A DNA stretch of 64,000 bases from Chloroflexota bacterium. GTDB taxonomy: Bacteria; Chloroflexota; Anaerolineae; Anaerolineales; Villigracilaceae. The notes under the pieces are model-generated. The model had not been told where the DNA came from and ran no database searches. It saw only the letters and a list, made by a program, of their open reading frames with translations. Location: the NCBI GenBank assembly GCA_019873735.1, contig JAIOAQ010000003.1, positions 1-64,000 on the forward strand, read 5' to 3'. Position numbers and translations under genes: made by a program. Positions 1 to 8,905 of this stretch are shown here, one piece after another (the stretch's first letter is position 1; every line of letters begins with the position of its first letter).

Positions 1-597
1 GCTGGCTCCCCAGCCGCGTTCAGTCAGGCGGGCCTTGCTTTGCAGCAGGGCGCGTAACTTTTCGGCGACAATTTCAGCAATCTGATAGACCTGAATTTCC
101 ACCGCCAGCGGTTCGTCATAATCATGAAGAAGCGGGCGCTTTACTGGCGATAAGAGCAAAGGCTCATCCACCGTGATTTCTATTTTGAGCCGACATAACG
201 GCTGGCGATGCGCAGGAAATTGCACACGCACGAGAAAAGCCGCCTGCTCAAACGGATGCGGTTCGCGCAAGACGAGCGGTTCAACCTGCGCCTGAAAGGG
301 ACCGCCCTGCTCCAGCAACTGATTCATGCGCTGGACTGCCGCAGATATTTTCCCGCCCACATTGGGGATTGCTCCGGGAGAGCGTGTCGAGAAATCCAAA
401 TCCTCGGAAAAACGATAATCTGGAAAATAACACTTGCGTAAGGCGGTGCCGCCCTTCAACACCAGTTCTTTCTCCAGGGCAGGCTCTTCTGCAATGGCAG
501 CAAGGAGATAACTGAGCGCATAGTCCTTTTCCAGAATGTCCAGGCGCATACCGCTTTCGCCGGCGCGTCGTTTGAGCAGCGTTGTGATGTCAGGCAT
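1..597 (-). CDS. AbiEii-type nucleotidyltransferase toxin (3' end outside window)
   Basis: The reverse-strand reading frame gives at least 199 residues from ATG 597 and runs off the left edge. It carries the AbiEii/MNT signature: KGGTAL near residue 48 followed by FSEDLDFS near residue 63, the metal-binding DxD part of a nucleotidyltransferase fold. AbiEii proteins are the toxins of type IV toxin-antitoxin/abortive infection modules and are thought to modify tRNA or a similar target. Its ATG overlaps the stop of the AbiEi-like gene by 8 bases, so the pair is translationally coupled. The C-terminal half is not visible, so completeness cannot be judged. Confidence 0.85.
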   Translation of the reverse strand, partial: MPDITTLLKRRAGESGMRLDILEKDYALSYLLAAIAEEPALEKELVLKGGTALRKCYFPDYRFSEDLDFSTRSPGAIPNVGGKISAAVQRMNQLLEQGGPFQAQVEPLVLREPHPFEQAAFLVRVQFPAHRQPLCRLKIEITVDEPLLLSPVKRPLLHDYDEPLAVEIQVYQIAEIVAEKLRALLQSKARLTERGWGAS

Positions 598-1435
598 TCC
601 CGCCTCCGTGCAGGTTTTCGATGATGCGCCAGCGAGCGTCATACCGGCCGCCGGGGGGCTTTTGCGGGTCGAGGCGGTAATAGGTCTTCACGGGCAGCGC
701 TTGCAAAGGCTCCAATTGCTGCGGGGCAGCGCCCATCCGCTCCAGCGCCCAGCCCAGCCGCTTGACCACAGCGCCTTCTCCGTAGCGCAAGGCATACGCT
801 ATCAATCGTTCAACCTGAAGGTGAGCCAGCGCCCCCTCGAGAATTTCGAGCGCAGACTGCATGCCGCCAAACAAATCGGACCGCGCCATCACATCCAGGG
901 CGGTGCGTTCCGCATCGGTGACGGCGACCTGTTGCCAGCGATTGACCCAGATGGACTGATGCCCCCAAAAGCGTTCCGGCGCCATGTGGATAAACTCCAC
1001 CTCGACCTCTCCCGCCTTCCAGACGGCGCGTCCGCGCGGACGATGGGCCTGCCCTTGCCGCATTTCGGGCGTGACCACCTTGGCGGGCGTCGAAACCTGC
1101 ACCATGCGCGGCAGTTGGGTGGTAAAGCCATGGTGCGCCAGCGCCGACCAGTGACTGACCGCCGAAGGATGCGCCAGGGCTGTTGCGATTGCAAAGGGGT
1201 GAATCTCCGCCGCCAAAAGCGGACTACGCGCCAGATACACGCCGCGCTTGAGGATTTCCAGCCAGCCCGACCGCACCAGCGCGCTGACCCCCTGAACGGT
1301 TTGGCGATGATTCAAGCCTTGCCGCGCCGCAACTTGCTCCAGGTTCTCCAGCGTGAACAAGGGGCCATACTCTTCCACCGCGGCTTGCAGCAAGCGGATG
1401 CTCTGGGAGCGTGGAGAAGGTGCAGGGGCTGTCAT
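590..1435 (-). CDS. AbiEi-type antitoxin / transcriptional regulator
   Basis: A 281-residue protein. The N-terminal winged-helix segment (about residues 10-70; SIRLLQAAVEEYGPLFTLEN and the following LVRSGWLEILKRGVYLA) is followed by the segment typical of AbiEi antitoxins (HPFAIATALAHPSAVSHWSAL, split here as two runs) and a long C-terminal domain. AbiEi proteins neutralise AbiEii and repress their own promoter by binding inverted repeats. Such a repeat lies 13-45 bases upstream of this ATG. The gene follows the methyltransferase gene by 61 bases and overlaps the AbiEii gene, so it could be read from the long defence operon or from its own promoter. Confidence 0.8.
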   Translation of the reverse strand: MTAPAPSPRSQSIRLLQAAVEEYGPLFTLENLEQVAARQGLNHRQTVQGVSALVRSGWLEILKRGVYLARSPLLAAEIHPFAIATALAHPSAVSHWSALAHHGFTTQLPRMVQVSTPAKVVTPEMRQGQAHRPRGRAVWKAGEVEVEFIHMAPERFWGHQSIWVNRWQQVAVTDAERTALDVMARSDLFGGMQSALEILEGALAHLQVERLIAYALRYGEGAVVKRLGWALERMGAAPQQLEPLQALPVKTYYRLDPQKPPGGRYDARWRIIENLHGGGNA

Positions 1436-1447
1436 GTGTATATTTTA

Positions 1448-1480
1448 CTACGATAATCAACAATTTGAAAATTATCGTAG
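1448..1480. promoter_or_regulatory. Inverted repeat, candidate AbiEi operator
   Basis: A perfect 10-bp inverted repeat, CTACGATAAT at 1448-1457 and ATTATCGTAG at 1471-1480, separated by 13 bases. It fills most of the 61-base gap in front of the AbiEi-like gene. The local sequence is AT-rich compared with its surroundings, as expected for a promoter. Known AbiEi regulators bind inverted repeats in this position, so autoregulation is the natural reading. Confidence 0.7.
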
Positions 1481-1496
1481 ATAAAAGTACATCAAG

Positions 1497-4256
1497 TTAC
1501 AACAATTTCTCCTGTTTCGGCAGCGCGTCGGCGCGCAGGCGGGCGTTATCGGCGTACATCATCAGTTGCGGGTCGTCTTCAAAGACGCGCTCGGGCAGGC
1601 GGGCAGCAACCTGCAGGATGACGGCGTAGTTGCGTTCCTTCCAGGCGCGGCTAAACCCGGCGCGCACGGCTTCCAAACGGAAGGTTTTGAGCCGCCCCTT
1701 GCCGTTGAGGTAAACGGCAAATTCGCGCAGCAGGTCTTTCTCGCGCAGGGCGTACAGGTCGGCTTCCTGGGCGGGGTCGGGCAGGCGGTAGCGCTGGGTG
1801 GCTTCGTCCTGGATGAAGTTTTGCTCCAGCAGGTCGCGCAGTTCGGGCAGGGATTCGTAGGGGACCAGGTGGGCTTCTTTTTTGAAGGCGTTGGAGAGTT
1901 CGGCGTAGGTTTGGGGCGCGCCGCCCTGCTGGGGGTCGAGGGCGCGGCGCAGCCATTGCAGGGCGCTCTTTTCGTCGGTGATGAAGAGCGGCATTTGCTC
2001 CACCCGCTCGGCTTGCAGGCGCAGGGCGTCGAACTCTGCCGCCTGGGGATAGGTGAAGACCATGCCTTCGCGGTCGGTGAAGCGTTCGTTGAGCCCGGCG
2101 TAAAACTGCGGCGCGGAGAGCGGCACGGGCAAGCCGCGCTGAATGTGCCAGGCCACCATGCGGTCGTAGAGCAGGAAGGGAGCACGCTCTTGAATGAACT
2201 CAATGACGCCCTGGGCTTTGAAGCGCGGCGGCGCCAGGCGTTCCAAATGCTGGCGGACGAAGTCCCACACGCCTTTTTCGCTGCCGCCTTCGGTTTGGAA
2301 CTGCCGCTCGAAGTCTTCGGCGGGCTTGTAGGCGGAGATGATGAGGTCTTGTTTGACGGCGGCGCTGGTGGTGACCTGCTTGAACGTGCCTTGCTGCTTA
2401 TCGAGCGTGCGCACATCGGCGACCATGAACCCGGCGCGCAGCAGGGCTTCTTGAATGGCGTTCCAAACGGCGTTTTGCGAGTTGTGAAATTCCACCGTCA
2501 TCCAGCGCCCGGGCTTGAGGGCGCGGTAGAACTCGCGGAAGCAGGCTTCCATCAGGTCTTGATATTCGGGCAGCCCTTTGCGCTGGGTTTTATTCACCAC
2601 CGCTTCGGGGGCGTTATTGGTGAAGACGCCCAGCCAGGCTTCCCACAAAAAGTTGAGTTCCGAGTACATCAGGTTGGCGCCGAAGGGCGGGTCTATGAAG
2701 ATGTAGTCTATCGAATTTGCTGAAATAGATGTTTGTTGGGACGATACCAAAGAAATTGCCGTGTAATTTGTTCTACCCGCAAGAATTGACTCTTTTACCG
2801 TACTTATTTTCCCTGCCAGCCCCCACATCACATTCTTTTCTACAGGTAATGAACTGGCATAGAGTGTGCCGCTTTGATGCCCTGTGAGTAAAGGCTTTTT
2901 CCCACCCGTTTTGTAAATTATACGGGTCATTTTGGTACTGTGGGTCATGTTGTAAGACGAGATTAGAAACATCAGCCGAGTTTTTAGCGCATGAGGCAAT
3001 TCGCTTGCCATTACGCGCTGACTCACTGCCGCTAGCGCCCACAGGTTGCGGCGGGTGTAGAAGTGATGGACATGGGTAAGTCCGTGACTTTCGCGCGGCT
3101 GTTGGGTGTTGAAGCCATCGGGCAATTCATGGGTTGGGAAGGGATAGGGAATCTCGGCCTGCTCAATTTGCTCCAGCAGGGCCAGGTCGTGTTCGTCGGG
3201 GCGTTTTTCGAAGCGTTTTTTGCCCACGCTGTAATTAATGAGGACGGGGACTTGTTTCGCCAGGCGCACGGTTTGACCCAGGGCGCGATCGTAGCGGGTT
3301 TCAAAGGCGCGCTCGGCGCGCTGGGCGCGGCTTTCTTTCTTGGAGCTTTTGCTCAGCAGGGCGCCGCAGGTTGGGCAGGGCCAGTCTTCGCGCACCTGTC
3401 CCTTTTCGTGGTCCACCGCCACGTCCCAAAAAATCATTTCGCCGCCGCAGGAGGGGCAAAGGAAGACATCGGACCAGACGGTGTAGTTGATTTTGCCCTG
3501 TGTTGTTTCATTGTGCCAGGTCTCATACATCCAGCCGCATTCTTGCTCCACTTGCGCCAAAATGCGTTTGGCTTCGCGCTCGAAGGCGCGGGCATTGACA
3601 GGGGTATTGTAGTTGTAGGCGATGAAGGTCGCGGCGGGCGAAAGGTCCACCAGCACGGCTTTGCGCGCGCCCAGGCGGGAGATGGGGCGGCCCTCACCCC
3701 CCAGCCCCTCTCCCACAAGGGGAGAAGGGGAAGCGTTATAGATGAGTCCATCGTCATCCACGCGGTAGCCCAGGCTTTCTACCGCTTTGCGGTCACCGCA
3801 CAGTTGGGCGGCGACGCCGGTCATGCCGGTGCCGCAAAAACCGTCCAGCACCACATCGCCGGGGTCGGTGTAGTGCAAAATGTAGCGCATGATGGCCTTG
3901 TGCGGCACTTTGGTGTGGTAGGAATGGGCGTTGTAAATGGGGTCATTCTTGCCCTCGCTCACGTCGGCGGCAAAGGGGTCGCGGTGGTACCCCACCTCAT
4001 CCTGCGGCTGGAGGGGAGAGCGCTCCGCCTGCCACTGTTGGAGGATTTCCGTCAAAAACGGGTTGGGGCAGGCGGTGTAATAGGGCGGGTCCGAAAGCGC
4101 CAAAATGGCTTCGTCGCTGGCGTTGGGGAAGCCGGGCGTTTGGCGAAAGGCCGGGTCTTGCAAATGCTGGCGCAGTTTTTCCAGCCAGCGCTGGCGTTCG
4201 CTTTCGTCGCGGGCGGACAGGGGGGAATCGGGGAGGAGTTCGGGTTGATGCGTCAT
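1497..4256 (-). CDS. Defence-associated DNA methyltransferase with zinc ribbon
   Basis: About 919 residues from ATG 4256; a TTG at 4298 is an alternative start. I prefer the ATG because the repaired upstream toxin frame ends 8 bases before it. Motifs in order: DPPYYT near residue 56, SAM-binding VVLDGFCGTGMTG near 135, a zinc ribbon with two CxxC pairs (CPSC near 267, CPTC near 294), and catalytic-type DPPFGAN near 522. DPPY/DPPF motifs mark amino-methyltransferases acting on adenine N6 or cytosine N4. The C-terminal 350 residues are unassigned and could bind DNA. In this neighbourhood it probably marks host DNA for an anti-phage system. A palindromic repeat is inserted in frame at residues 174-192. 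Confidence 0.85.
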   Translation of the reverse strand: MTHQPELLPDSPLSARDESERQRWLEKLRQHLQDPAFRQTPGFPNASDEAILALSDPPYYTACPNPFLTEILQQWQAERSPLQPQDEVGYHRDPFAADVSEGKNDPIYNAHSYHTKVPHKAIMRYILHYTDPGDVVLDGFCGTGMTGVAAQLCGDRKAVESLGYRVDDDGLIYNASPSPLVGEGLGGEGRPISRLGARKAVLVDLSPAATFIAYNYNTPVNARAFEREAKRILAQVEQECGWMYETWHNETTQGKINYTVWSDVFLCPSCGGEMIFWDVAVDHEKGQVREDWPCPTCGALLSKSSKKESRAQRAERAFETRYDRALGQTVRLAKQVPVLINYSVGKKRFEKRPDEHDLALLEQIEQAEIPYPFPTHELPDGFNTQQPRESHGLTHVHHFYTRRNLWALAAVSQRVMASELPHALKTRLMFLISSYNMTHSTKMTRIIYKTGGKKPLLTGHQSGTLYASSLPVEKNVMWGLAGKISTVKESILAGRTNYTAISLVSSQQTSISANSIDYIFIDPPFGANLMYSELNFLWEAWLGVFTNNAPEAVVNKTQRKGLPEYQDLMEACFREFYRALKPGRWMTVEFHNSQNAVWNAIQEALLRAGFMVADVRTLDKQQGTFKQVTTSAAVKQDLIISAYKPAEDFERQFQTEGGSEKGVWDFVRQHLERLAPPRFKAQGVIEFIQERAPFLLYDRMVAWHIQRGLPVPLSAPQFYAGLNERFTDREGMVFTYPQAAEFDALRLQAERVEQMPLFITDEKSALQWLRRALDPQQGGAPQTYAELSNAFKKEAHLVPYESLPELRDLLEQNFIQDEATQRYRLPDPAQEADLYALREKDLLREFAVYLNGKGRLKTFRLEAVRAGFSRAWKERNYAVILQVAARLPERVFEDDPQLMMYADNARLRADALPKQEKLL
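3691..3732. repeat. GC-rich palindromic repeat, copy A, inside the methyltransferase gene
   Basis: An imperfect palindrome: CCCTCACCCCCCAGCCCCTC on the left, CTCCCACAAGGGGAG at the centre. It is read in frame on the minus strand as NASPSPLVGEGLGGEGRPI, a glycine/proline-rich segment unlike the rest of the enzyme. It shares its core with copies at 5142, 11218 and 37074. Confidence 0.8.
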
Positions 4257-4263
4257 AGCGAGG

Positions 4264-4616
4264 TCATTTCCAATCGGAGAGCCAACGGGTTTGCCCAATC
4301 CAATCTTCGGGGGCGGTTTCGGTCAGGGCGCGGCTCAGGCAGGCAATCAGCGCGGGCAAGGTCCAGGCTGTTTGGGCAGCCAGCAAAATGCCGCCATGCC
4401 GCGGGTAACGCGCGCTAAAACAAGAAAATCACGGATGTTGAAGGTGAAAATCACCCGTCCCTGGGCGGTGGCACCGAGCAGTTGCTGTTCGTCGCTGGCG
4501 TCGAGCGGCATCCAGGCGTTGGGGGTGCGGGTCACGTCCAATCCGCGCGCCAGCAGGGCGGCCTGAAGCGATTTGATGGATGTGTCGGCGTCGAGGTGTA
4601 GTTTGACATCAGGCAT
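4264..4616 (-). pseudogene. DUF5615 PIN-like toxin, frameshifted
   Basis: From ATG 4616 the protein begins MPDVKLHLDADTS and continues to FNIRDFLVLAR, the acidic PIN/Mut7-C-like signature of DUF5615 proteins, which are putative nucleases usually paired with DUF433 antitoxins. The frame then drifts and stops at 4347 after 89 residues. Adding one base in the GCGCGCG run near 4408-4416 restores the expected DUF5615 ending (HGGILLAAQTAWTLPALIAC and more), which terminates at 4264, just before the methyltransferase ATG. The gene is therefore frameshifted, or the assembly has a one-base error. Its ATG overlaps the antitoxin stop by 8 bases. Confidence 0.75.
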
Positions 4617-5013
4617 GGGGGCGGTCGGCCTCCAGCGCGGCTTCGCTCTGCAGCGCGGCATCTATTTCGGCGCGGTGCGCCTGATAAAAGGCTAGCGCTT
4701 CGCGGACTTCATCGAGCGCGAGGTCGAACTCTTCGGCAACTTGTTCGGGGGAGTAGCCCCACTGCTGCAAGGCAGTTACCAGGGTTTGCACCCGCAGCCG
4801 CGTGCGCGCCAGCACAGGCGTGGGAACACCCGCCGCGCCGCGCTGATAGATAATGCGAGGAAAGCGCGGGTCGTTTAGGCGATTGCGCAGCGCAGCCACT
4901 TTCTCAGCCACCGCCCACATCAGCAATTGATTGAGCGAAATACCCTGCTCACGCGCCAGGGCTTCGGCTTCCTGCTTCAGGTCTTGCGGTAAATTGAGCG
5001 GGTAACGCGCCAT
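4609..5013 (-). CDS. RHH-DUF433 antitoxin
   Basis: A 134-residue protein from ATG 5013, chosen because AAGGAGA lies 6 bases upstream. Residues 4-40 (LNLPQDLKQEAEALAREQG, then SLNQLLMWAVAEKVA) look like a ribbon-helix-helix DNA-binding segment. Residues 48-125 resemble DUF433, with VPTPVLARTRLRVQTLVTAL followed by a helix where GYSPEQVAEEFDLALDEVR is typical. DUF433 proteins are antitoxins for DUF5615 toxins. The RHH part suggests self-repression. It sits inside the defence operon between the DUF6079 ATPase and the methyltransferase. Confidence 0.8.
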   Translation of the reverse strand: MARYPLNLPQDLKQEAEALAREQGISLNQLLMWAVAEKVAALRNRLNDPRFPRIIYQRGAAGVPTPVLARTRLRVQTLVTALQQWGYSPEQVAEEFDLALDEVREALAFYQAHRAEIDAALQSEAALEADRPHA

Positions 5014-5141
5014 AACATCTCCTTTCGATGTCTCCAAAGGCATCATATACGATGCATTTATGGGCGTCAAGCCTGGGGAAAGCCATTGTCAATGAAATGC
5101 AAGGAAACGTCCCCAAGATTTTTTCAATCCCTCGCTTTATG

Positions 5142-5192
5142 CCCCTCACCCCCACCCCTCTCCCATTGGGAGAGAGGCGCAGGGGTGAGGGA
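5142..5192. repeat. GC-rich palindromic repeat, copy B, intergenic
   Basis: CCCCTCACCCCCACCCCTCT on the left, CCCATTGGGAGAGAGG at the centre and AGGGGTGAGGG on the right form a strong hairpin. It fills part of the 184-base gap between the DUF6079 gene and the antitoxin gene. It could act as an intra-operon terminator or mRNA stabiliser, but the same sequence also occurs inside genes, so it is better treated as a dispersed repeat. Confidence 0.8.
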
Positions 5193-5197
5193 GGCGG

Positions 5198-8100
5198 TCA
5201 CCAATCCAATTCAATGCGAATCTTCTCGCGGTTTTTGCTCCCCATTTTAGCGTCCAAGAGCTGGGCAAGACGCTGATAGAGTTCATCAACCGTGCAGGGC
5301 ATACCAGCCTTGGTGAGCGCAAGCAAAAATTCACTGCCATTGATGACCACTTTTTCCAAGCCTTGCAACACATCGTTCACCGCTTCCACAAATCCGCTCG
5401 TAACGCTGCCGGGCAGTTCTCCGCTCTCGACAAAGGATTGGACCTGTTCGCGGTAAGGGAGCTTGAGCAAAGCGATGTCTTCCAGAACTTCCGGTTTGTG
5501 CAGCTCCTCGCGCAGGCGTTTTTGCCAGGAGGCATACAGGCGTTCCAGAGATTGAGAGACCGCCTCTAACGCCTCGGCAGCCGTCTTTTCGATGCGCTCG
5601 GCGCGCGGGTCAAAACTGCAGTGCGGGCATTCGGTATGTTCGCGCAAATCGTCTTTGGTCAACAGCGGACAGGCGCGCAGGGCGTTGAACTCTTGTTGCA
5701 AACGGCGAAACTCGCTCTCGGGCAGAATGGAAACAGACTGGAGCGCGAGCAGATGCCGCCAGTGAGAGGATTGCGTGAGCGCGCGTTTGCGCTCGTCGCC
5801 GGAGCGGTCAAGGCGGACAGATTGATGAAGTTGCAGATAGGCTTCGCCATACGCGGCGCGCAGGTTCGCCAGCCCTCCATTCAGGCGCGCATACAACGTC
5901 GGGTCGGCGCGGACCTGAGGATCGCGCAGCCAACCGAGATGCTCTCCCTTTAGGCGGTTTGCCTCTTTTTGCCAGGGATGCGCGGAGGGCAAGCGCAGTT
6001 CGGCGCGGGCGATATAGTTGAGGGAAGGCTGCAAAGACTGAAGCAACTCGCGCAGGCGGCTAAGTTGCAGCAAGGTTTCGCGTCCTTTAAGTTTGGCGCG
6101 CACATCGCCCACGCCAAGCGAAAACTGCCGCAAACGGCCTGGCGTGTTCATGCGCTCCAGGGTTTGGAGTAAATCGCGGTAATTTTCCAGGTCTTTGCGC
6201 CAGCGTTGACTCTCTTCGGGCGAGAGAATGGGCTCACCCCAATAGCGGAATCCCTCACGCAGATTGTCAAGCGCCATTACCAGGCGCGGCAGTTCGCTTT
6301 CAGCTAGTCGGCTTATTTCTTGAGCGGCGCGTTCTTGCTGTGCTGAATCAGCGGCCCACTCTGGGGGCAATCCCACCCCTTCCAACAGGGCTTTCAGCGC
6401 CTGTTGCGGCAGCGGTTTGGGGCGGGCAATGGTAGAAAAGTGCGTCAAATCGCCCAATTCGATACGGGAAATTTCATCCAGGTTATCGGATGTAAAAGTG
6501 CGCCCCATCCAGGTCAGGGTAATTTCTCCCTGACGGAGCAAAGCGGCGAGAACGACCATCAATAGTTCTGGTTCAAGATGGAAGGTCAATTCCCGCTCGC
6601 GGCGCGAGTCCTCGCCGATGAGTTCCTTGCGATTCAAAACCCGCCCTTCCCCCGTCTTTTTCAAGCGGGAGAGAATGTGGGCTGCATATCTGGATTCGAG
6701 GACTGTATAAACGGGTCGTCCCTCTTCCATGCGCAGCAGGCCCAAACCTTCCAAAAGGCTTTGCGCCTGCTGATTGAGCGGTCCGCCTGCCAGGGCGCGC
6801 AGCGCCGATTGGCAGGCTTGCGGCAGGGAAAGTTGGGTTAACTGAATACGCTCAAAGACCGGATATTCAGGATACTTCTGTGCGAAGTAATCGCTCAAAA
6901 TCGCCGAAGAGAGTTGATACACCTGGTCGCGCAGGCTGCCTTCGGCTCTTGCCAGGCGGTATTCCCCCCAGGCTTCGGCAATGCTTCGGCTGGCTTTCTC
7001 GTGCTTGACCTGAAAGGCATGGGCAAAGTTCTCACGCAGCCAGCGGGTAAGCCGATTCAGCGATTGAGCGGCTTTGTTTTCATATTGGGTTTTGTTGCTG
7101 CCCGATGAAATCGCCGCCATTTCCCGCGCTCCCGCATACAGACGCAGGGCCTGACGAAAATCATCATCCGGCGTGGTCAAGAGGAAGAAAATCTCATCAG
7201 TCTGCGGTTTATCCTCTTTCCCATTTTGCCTGAACGGACTGATGAAATGGAGGTAGAAATCTCGCGCGGGCTGCGTATGCGAACGCTCATCGCGTGCTCC
7301 CAAAAAGACATAGCCGTCGCGGGTGATGCCGTGACCAGGCCAAGGAATTTCGATTTGCCAGATGCGAAACCCGGGACGATAGGTGCTTTCCTCCAGTTCG
7401 AGAATGCGGCGCAAGGCATCGAAATAGTACCGGTCGAGGGCGTCTTCATCGAGCAGCCCGCCTCTCTGTTCAATCAGGGCGTCGAAATCAATGTCTTTGT
7501 CCAGATCAAGGTAGTATTGGTCGTTTTCCCGGTTGTGAGAAATAAACTGACCGCTCACAACGCGGGAAATTTCCCGCAAAACGTTCTCCACACTGGTCAA
7601 AAGAAAAGCGGCTTCCGCTTCTGGCACAGGGAGGTGTAAACACAGGCGGTCGCGCAACTCTTTGGGCGTCAAGCCGATGGGAGCGCGCAAATCGCCGGTG
7701 GTCAGGCGGTGCAGCGCAAGGGCGTGGACCACCCGTAAAGCGGCGTCCCGGTAAATGGGAGAGAGAGCGTTTTTGATACGCTCTTCCAAAACCTGGCTTT
7801 TGTCCAGCACCTCACGGATTTCAGGAGTGCTGCGATAGGCCGGGTCTTCTTGAATCAATCGCCAGAAGGCATCGAAGGACAAAAGACCCGGGAAATCTTG
7901 CGGTACATCGTTTTGGAGGATACGGCGCATTTCCTGGCTGATGGCTTTGAGCGCCTGACGCTTTTCGACAACCGTCACCCGCTCGAACATCTCCAGGTAG
8001 GCAGGATGAACCGGGAAAAGTTCCACAAACTCATCCATGCGCTCCGCCATCAGTTCATAAAGCGAGGAGAATTTTTCCAGATAAGCGCGAATTTTCTTAC

Positions 8101-8902
8101 GCTGGGCGTCCGTTTTGGCAAGCAAACGCCGCGAAACGACAAAAGCCACGTCTTCACGGACAATGCGTACCTGCTGATAGCGGTCACGCACGCGGCGGAT
8201 GGAATCGGCTGCGAACTGGAAGCGTGGATTGTCGAACAGCGATTCTTGAACACCGGCGATGAAACGCAAATCTGAAACAGAGCAGGTCTCGCCTATCTCC
8301 CGCAAAAAAGCCAGGTCGAGAATGAGTTCCCGCTCTTTTCGCCCCAGCAGGTATTCCAACAATTCGTCAATCACTACCAGCAAGCCCTGACCGGGATATT
8401 TCGCCTGAAACGCGCTCATAGCCCTGGTCAACAGGTCTTTGACGTTGGGGGACTCATCCATGCTTGGAAAAGCGATTTTTACGCCTAGTTTCTGTAGTCC
8501 CTCTTGCAGGTATCCCAAAACCACGTCGCGCAACGGCATATTCGTACTGCCGAATTCCTGCCGCACCACGCGAAACTTACCCGCAATTGCTTGTTCCATT
8601 CCTTTGGCAACCGCCGTGTGCGTGACGGCAGGCGCAAGGTCTTGGTGTTCAGCAATGGCTGAAAGGAGTGACATCAAGTGCGATTTGCCCGTGCCGTAGT
8701 TTCCTACGACGAATAAGCCGCCGGTTTCTTCGCCCCGCTCTAAACTCAAAGTGGGCAGAATACGATGAAGAATCACGTCAGCCATGCGGTCTGAGATGAC
8801 GTAAGTTCGCACCAGGCGTTCGGCTTCTTTTCGTTCCTCTGCCTGGCGGAGTTTTACGACGCTCTCGATTGGTTCGAAATGAATCAGGTCGGCGTATTTC
8901 AT
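5198..8902 (-). CDS. DUF6079-type large P-loop ATPase (BrxC/PglY-like)
   Basis: A 1234-residue protein. The N-terminal ATPase has Walker A GNYGTGKS at residues 67-74 and Walker B LLVVIDE at 174-180, followed by an Orc/Cdc6-like region with a sensor-type segment (RFIAGVQESLF near 215). The rest is long and helical, with a late CPHC motif (ECPHCSFDPRAER near residue 1095) that may bind metal. Size and architecture match DUF6079 proteins and resemble BrxC/PglY ATPases of BREX phage-defence systems. It probably drives nucleotide-dependent assembly or DNA sensing, working with the NERD helicase 3 bases upstream and the methyltransferase downstream. No PglZ-type phosphatase gene is present in the window. 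Confidence 0.8.
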   Translation of the reverse strand: MKYADLIHFEPIESVVKLRQAEERKEAERLVRTYVISDRMADVILHRILPTLSLERGEETGGLFVVGNYGTGKSHLMSLLSAIAEHQDLAPAVTHTAVAKGMEQAIAGKFRVVRQEFGSTNMPLRDVVLGYLQEGLQKLGVKIAFPSMDESPNVKDLLTRAMSAFQAKYPGQGLLVVIDELLEYLLGRKERELILDLAFLREIGETCSVSDLRFIAGVQESLFDNPRFQFAADSIRRVRDRYQQVRIVREDVAFVVSRRLLAKTDAQRKKIRAYLEKFSSLYELMAERMDEFVELFPVHPAYLEMFERVTVVEKRQALKAISQEMRRILQNDVPQDFPGLLSFDAFWRLIQEDPAYRSTPEIREVLDKSQVLEERIKNALSPIYRDAALRVVHALALHRLTTGDLRAPIGLTPKELRDRLCLHLPVPEAEAAFLLTSVENVLREISRVVSGQFISHNRENDQYYLDLDKDIDFDALIEQRGGLLDEDALDRYYFDALRRILELEESTYRPGFRIWQIEIPWPGHGITRDGYVFLGARDERSHTQPARDFYLHFISPFRQNGKEDKPQTDEIFFLLTTPDDDFRQALRLYAGAREMAAISSGSNKTQYENKAAQSLNRLTRWLRENFAHAFQVKHEKASRSIAEAWGEYRLARAEGSLRDQVYQLSSAILSDYFAQKYPEYPVFERIQLTQLSLPQACQSALRALAGGPLNQQAQSLLEGLGLLRMEEGRPVYTVLESRYAAHILSRLKKTGEGRVLNRKELIGEDSRRERELTFHLEPELLMVVLAALLRQGEITLTWMGRTFTSDNLDEISRIELGDLTHFSTIARPKPLPQQALKALLEGVGLPPEWAADSAQQERAAQEISRLAESELPRLVMALDNLREGFRYWGEPILSPEESQRWRKDLENYRDLLQTLERMNTPGRLRQFSLGVGDVRAKLKGRETLLQLSRLRELLQSLQPSLNYIARAELRLPSAHPWQKEANRLKGEHLGWLRDPQVRADPTLYARLNGGLANLRAAYGEAYLQLHQSVRLDRSGDERKRALTQSSHWRHLLALQSVSILPESEFRRLQQEFNALRACPLLTKDDLREHTECPHCSFDPRAERIEKTAAEALEAVSQSLERLYASWQKRLREELHKPEVLEDIALLKLPYREQVQSFVESGELPGSVTSGFVEAVNDVLQGLEKVVINGSEFLLALTKAGMPCTVDELYQRLAQLLDAKMGSKNREKIRIELDW

Positions 8903-8905
8903 GAA

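Noticed and set aside
1566-2723. A plus-strand frame inside the methyltransferase gene
   Set aside because: Antisense shadow of a long motif-bearing gene with no ribosome site.
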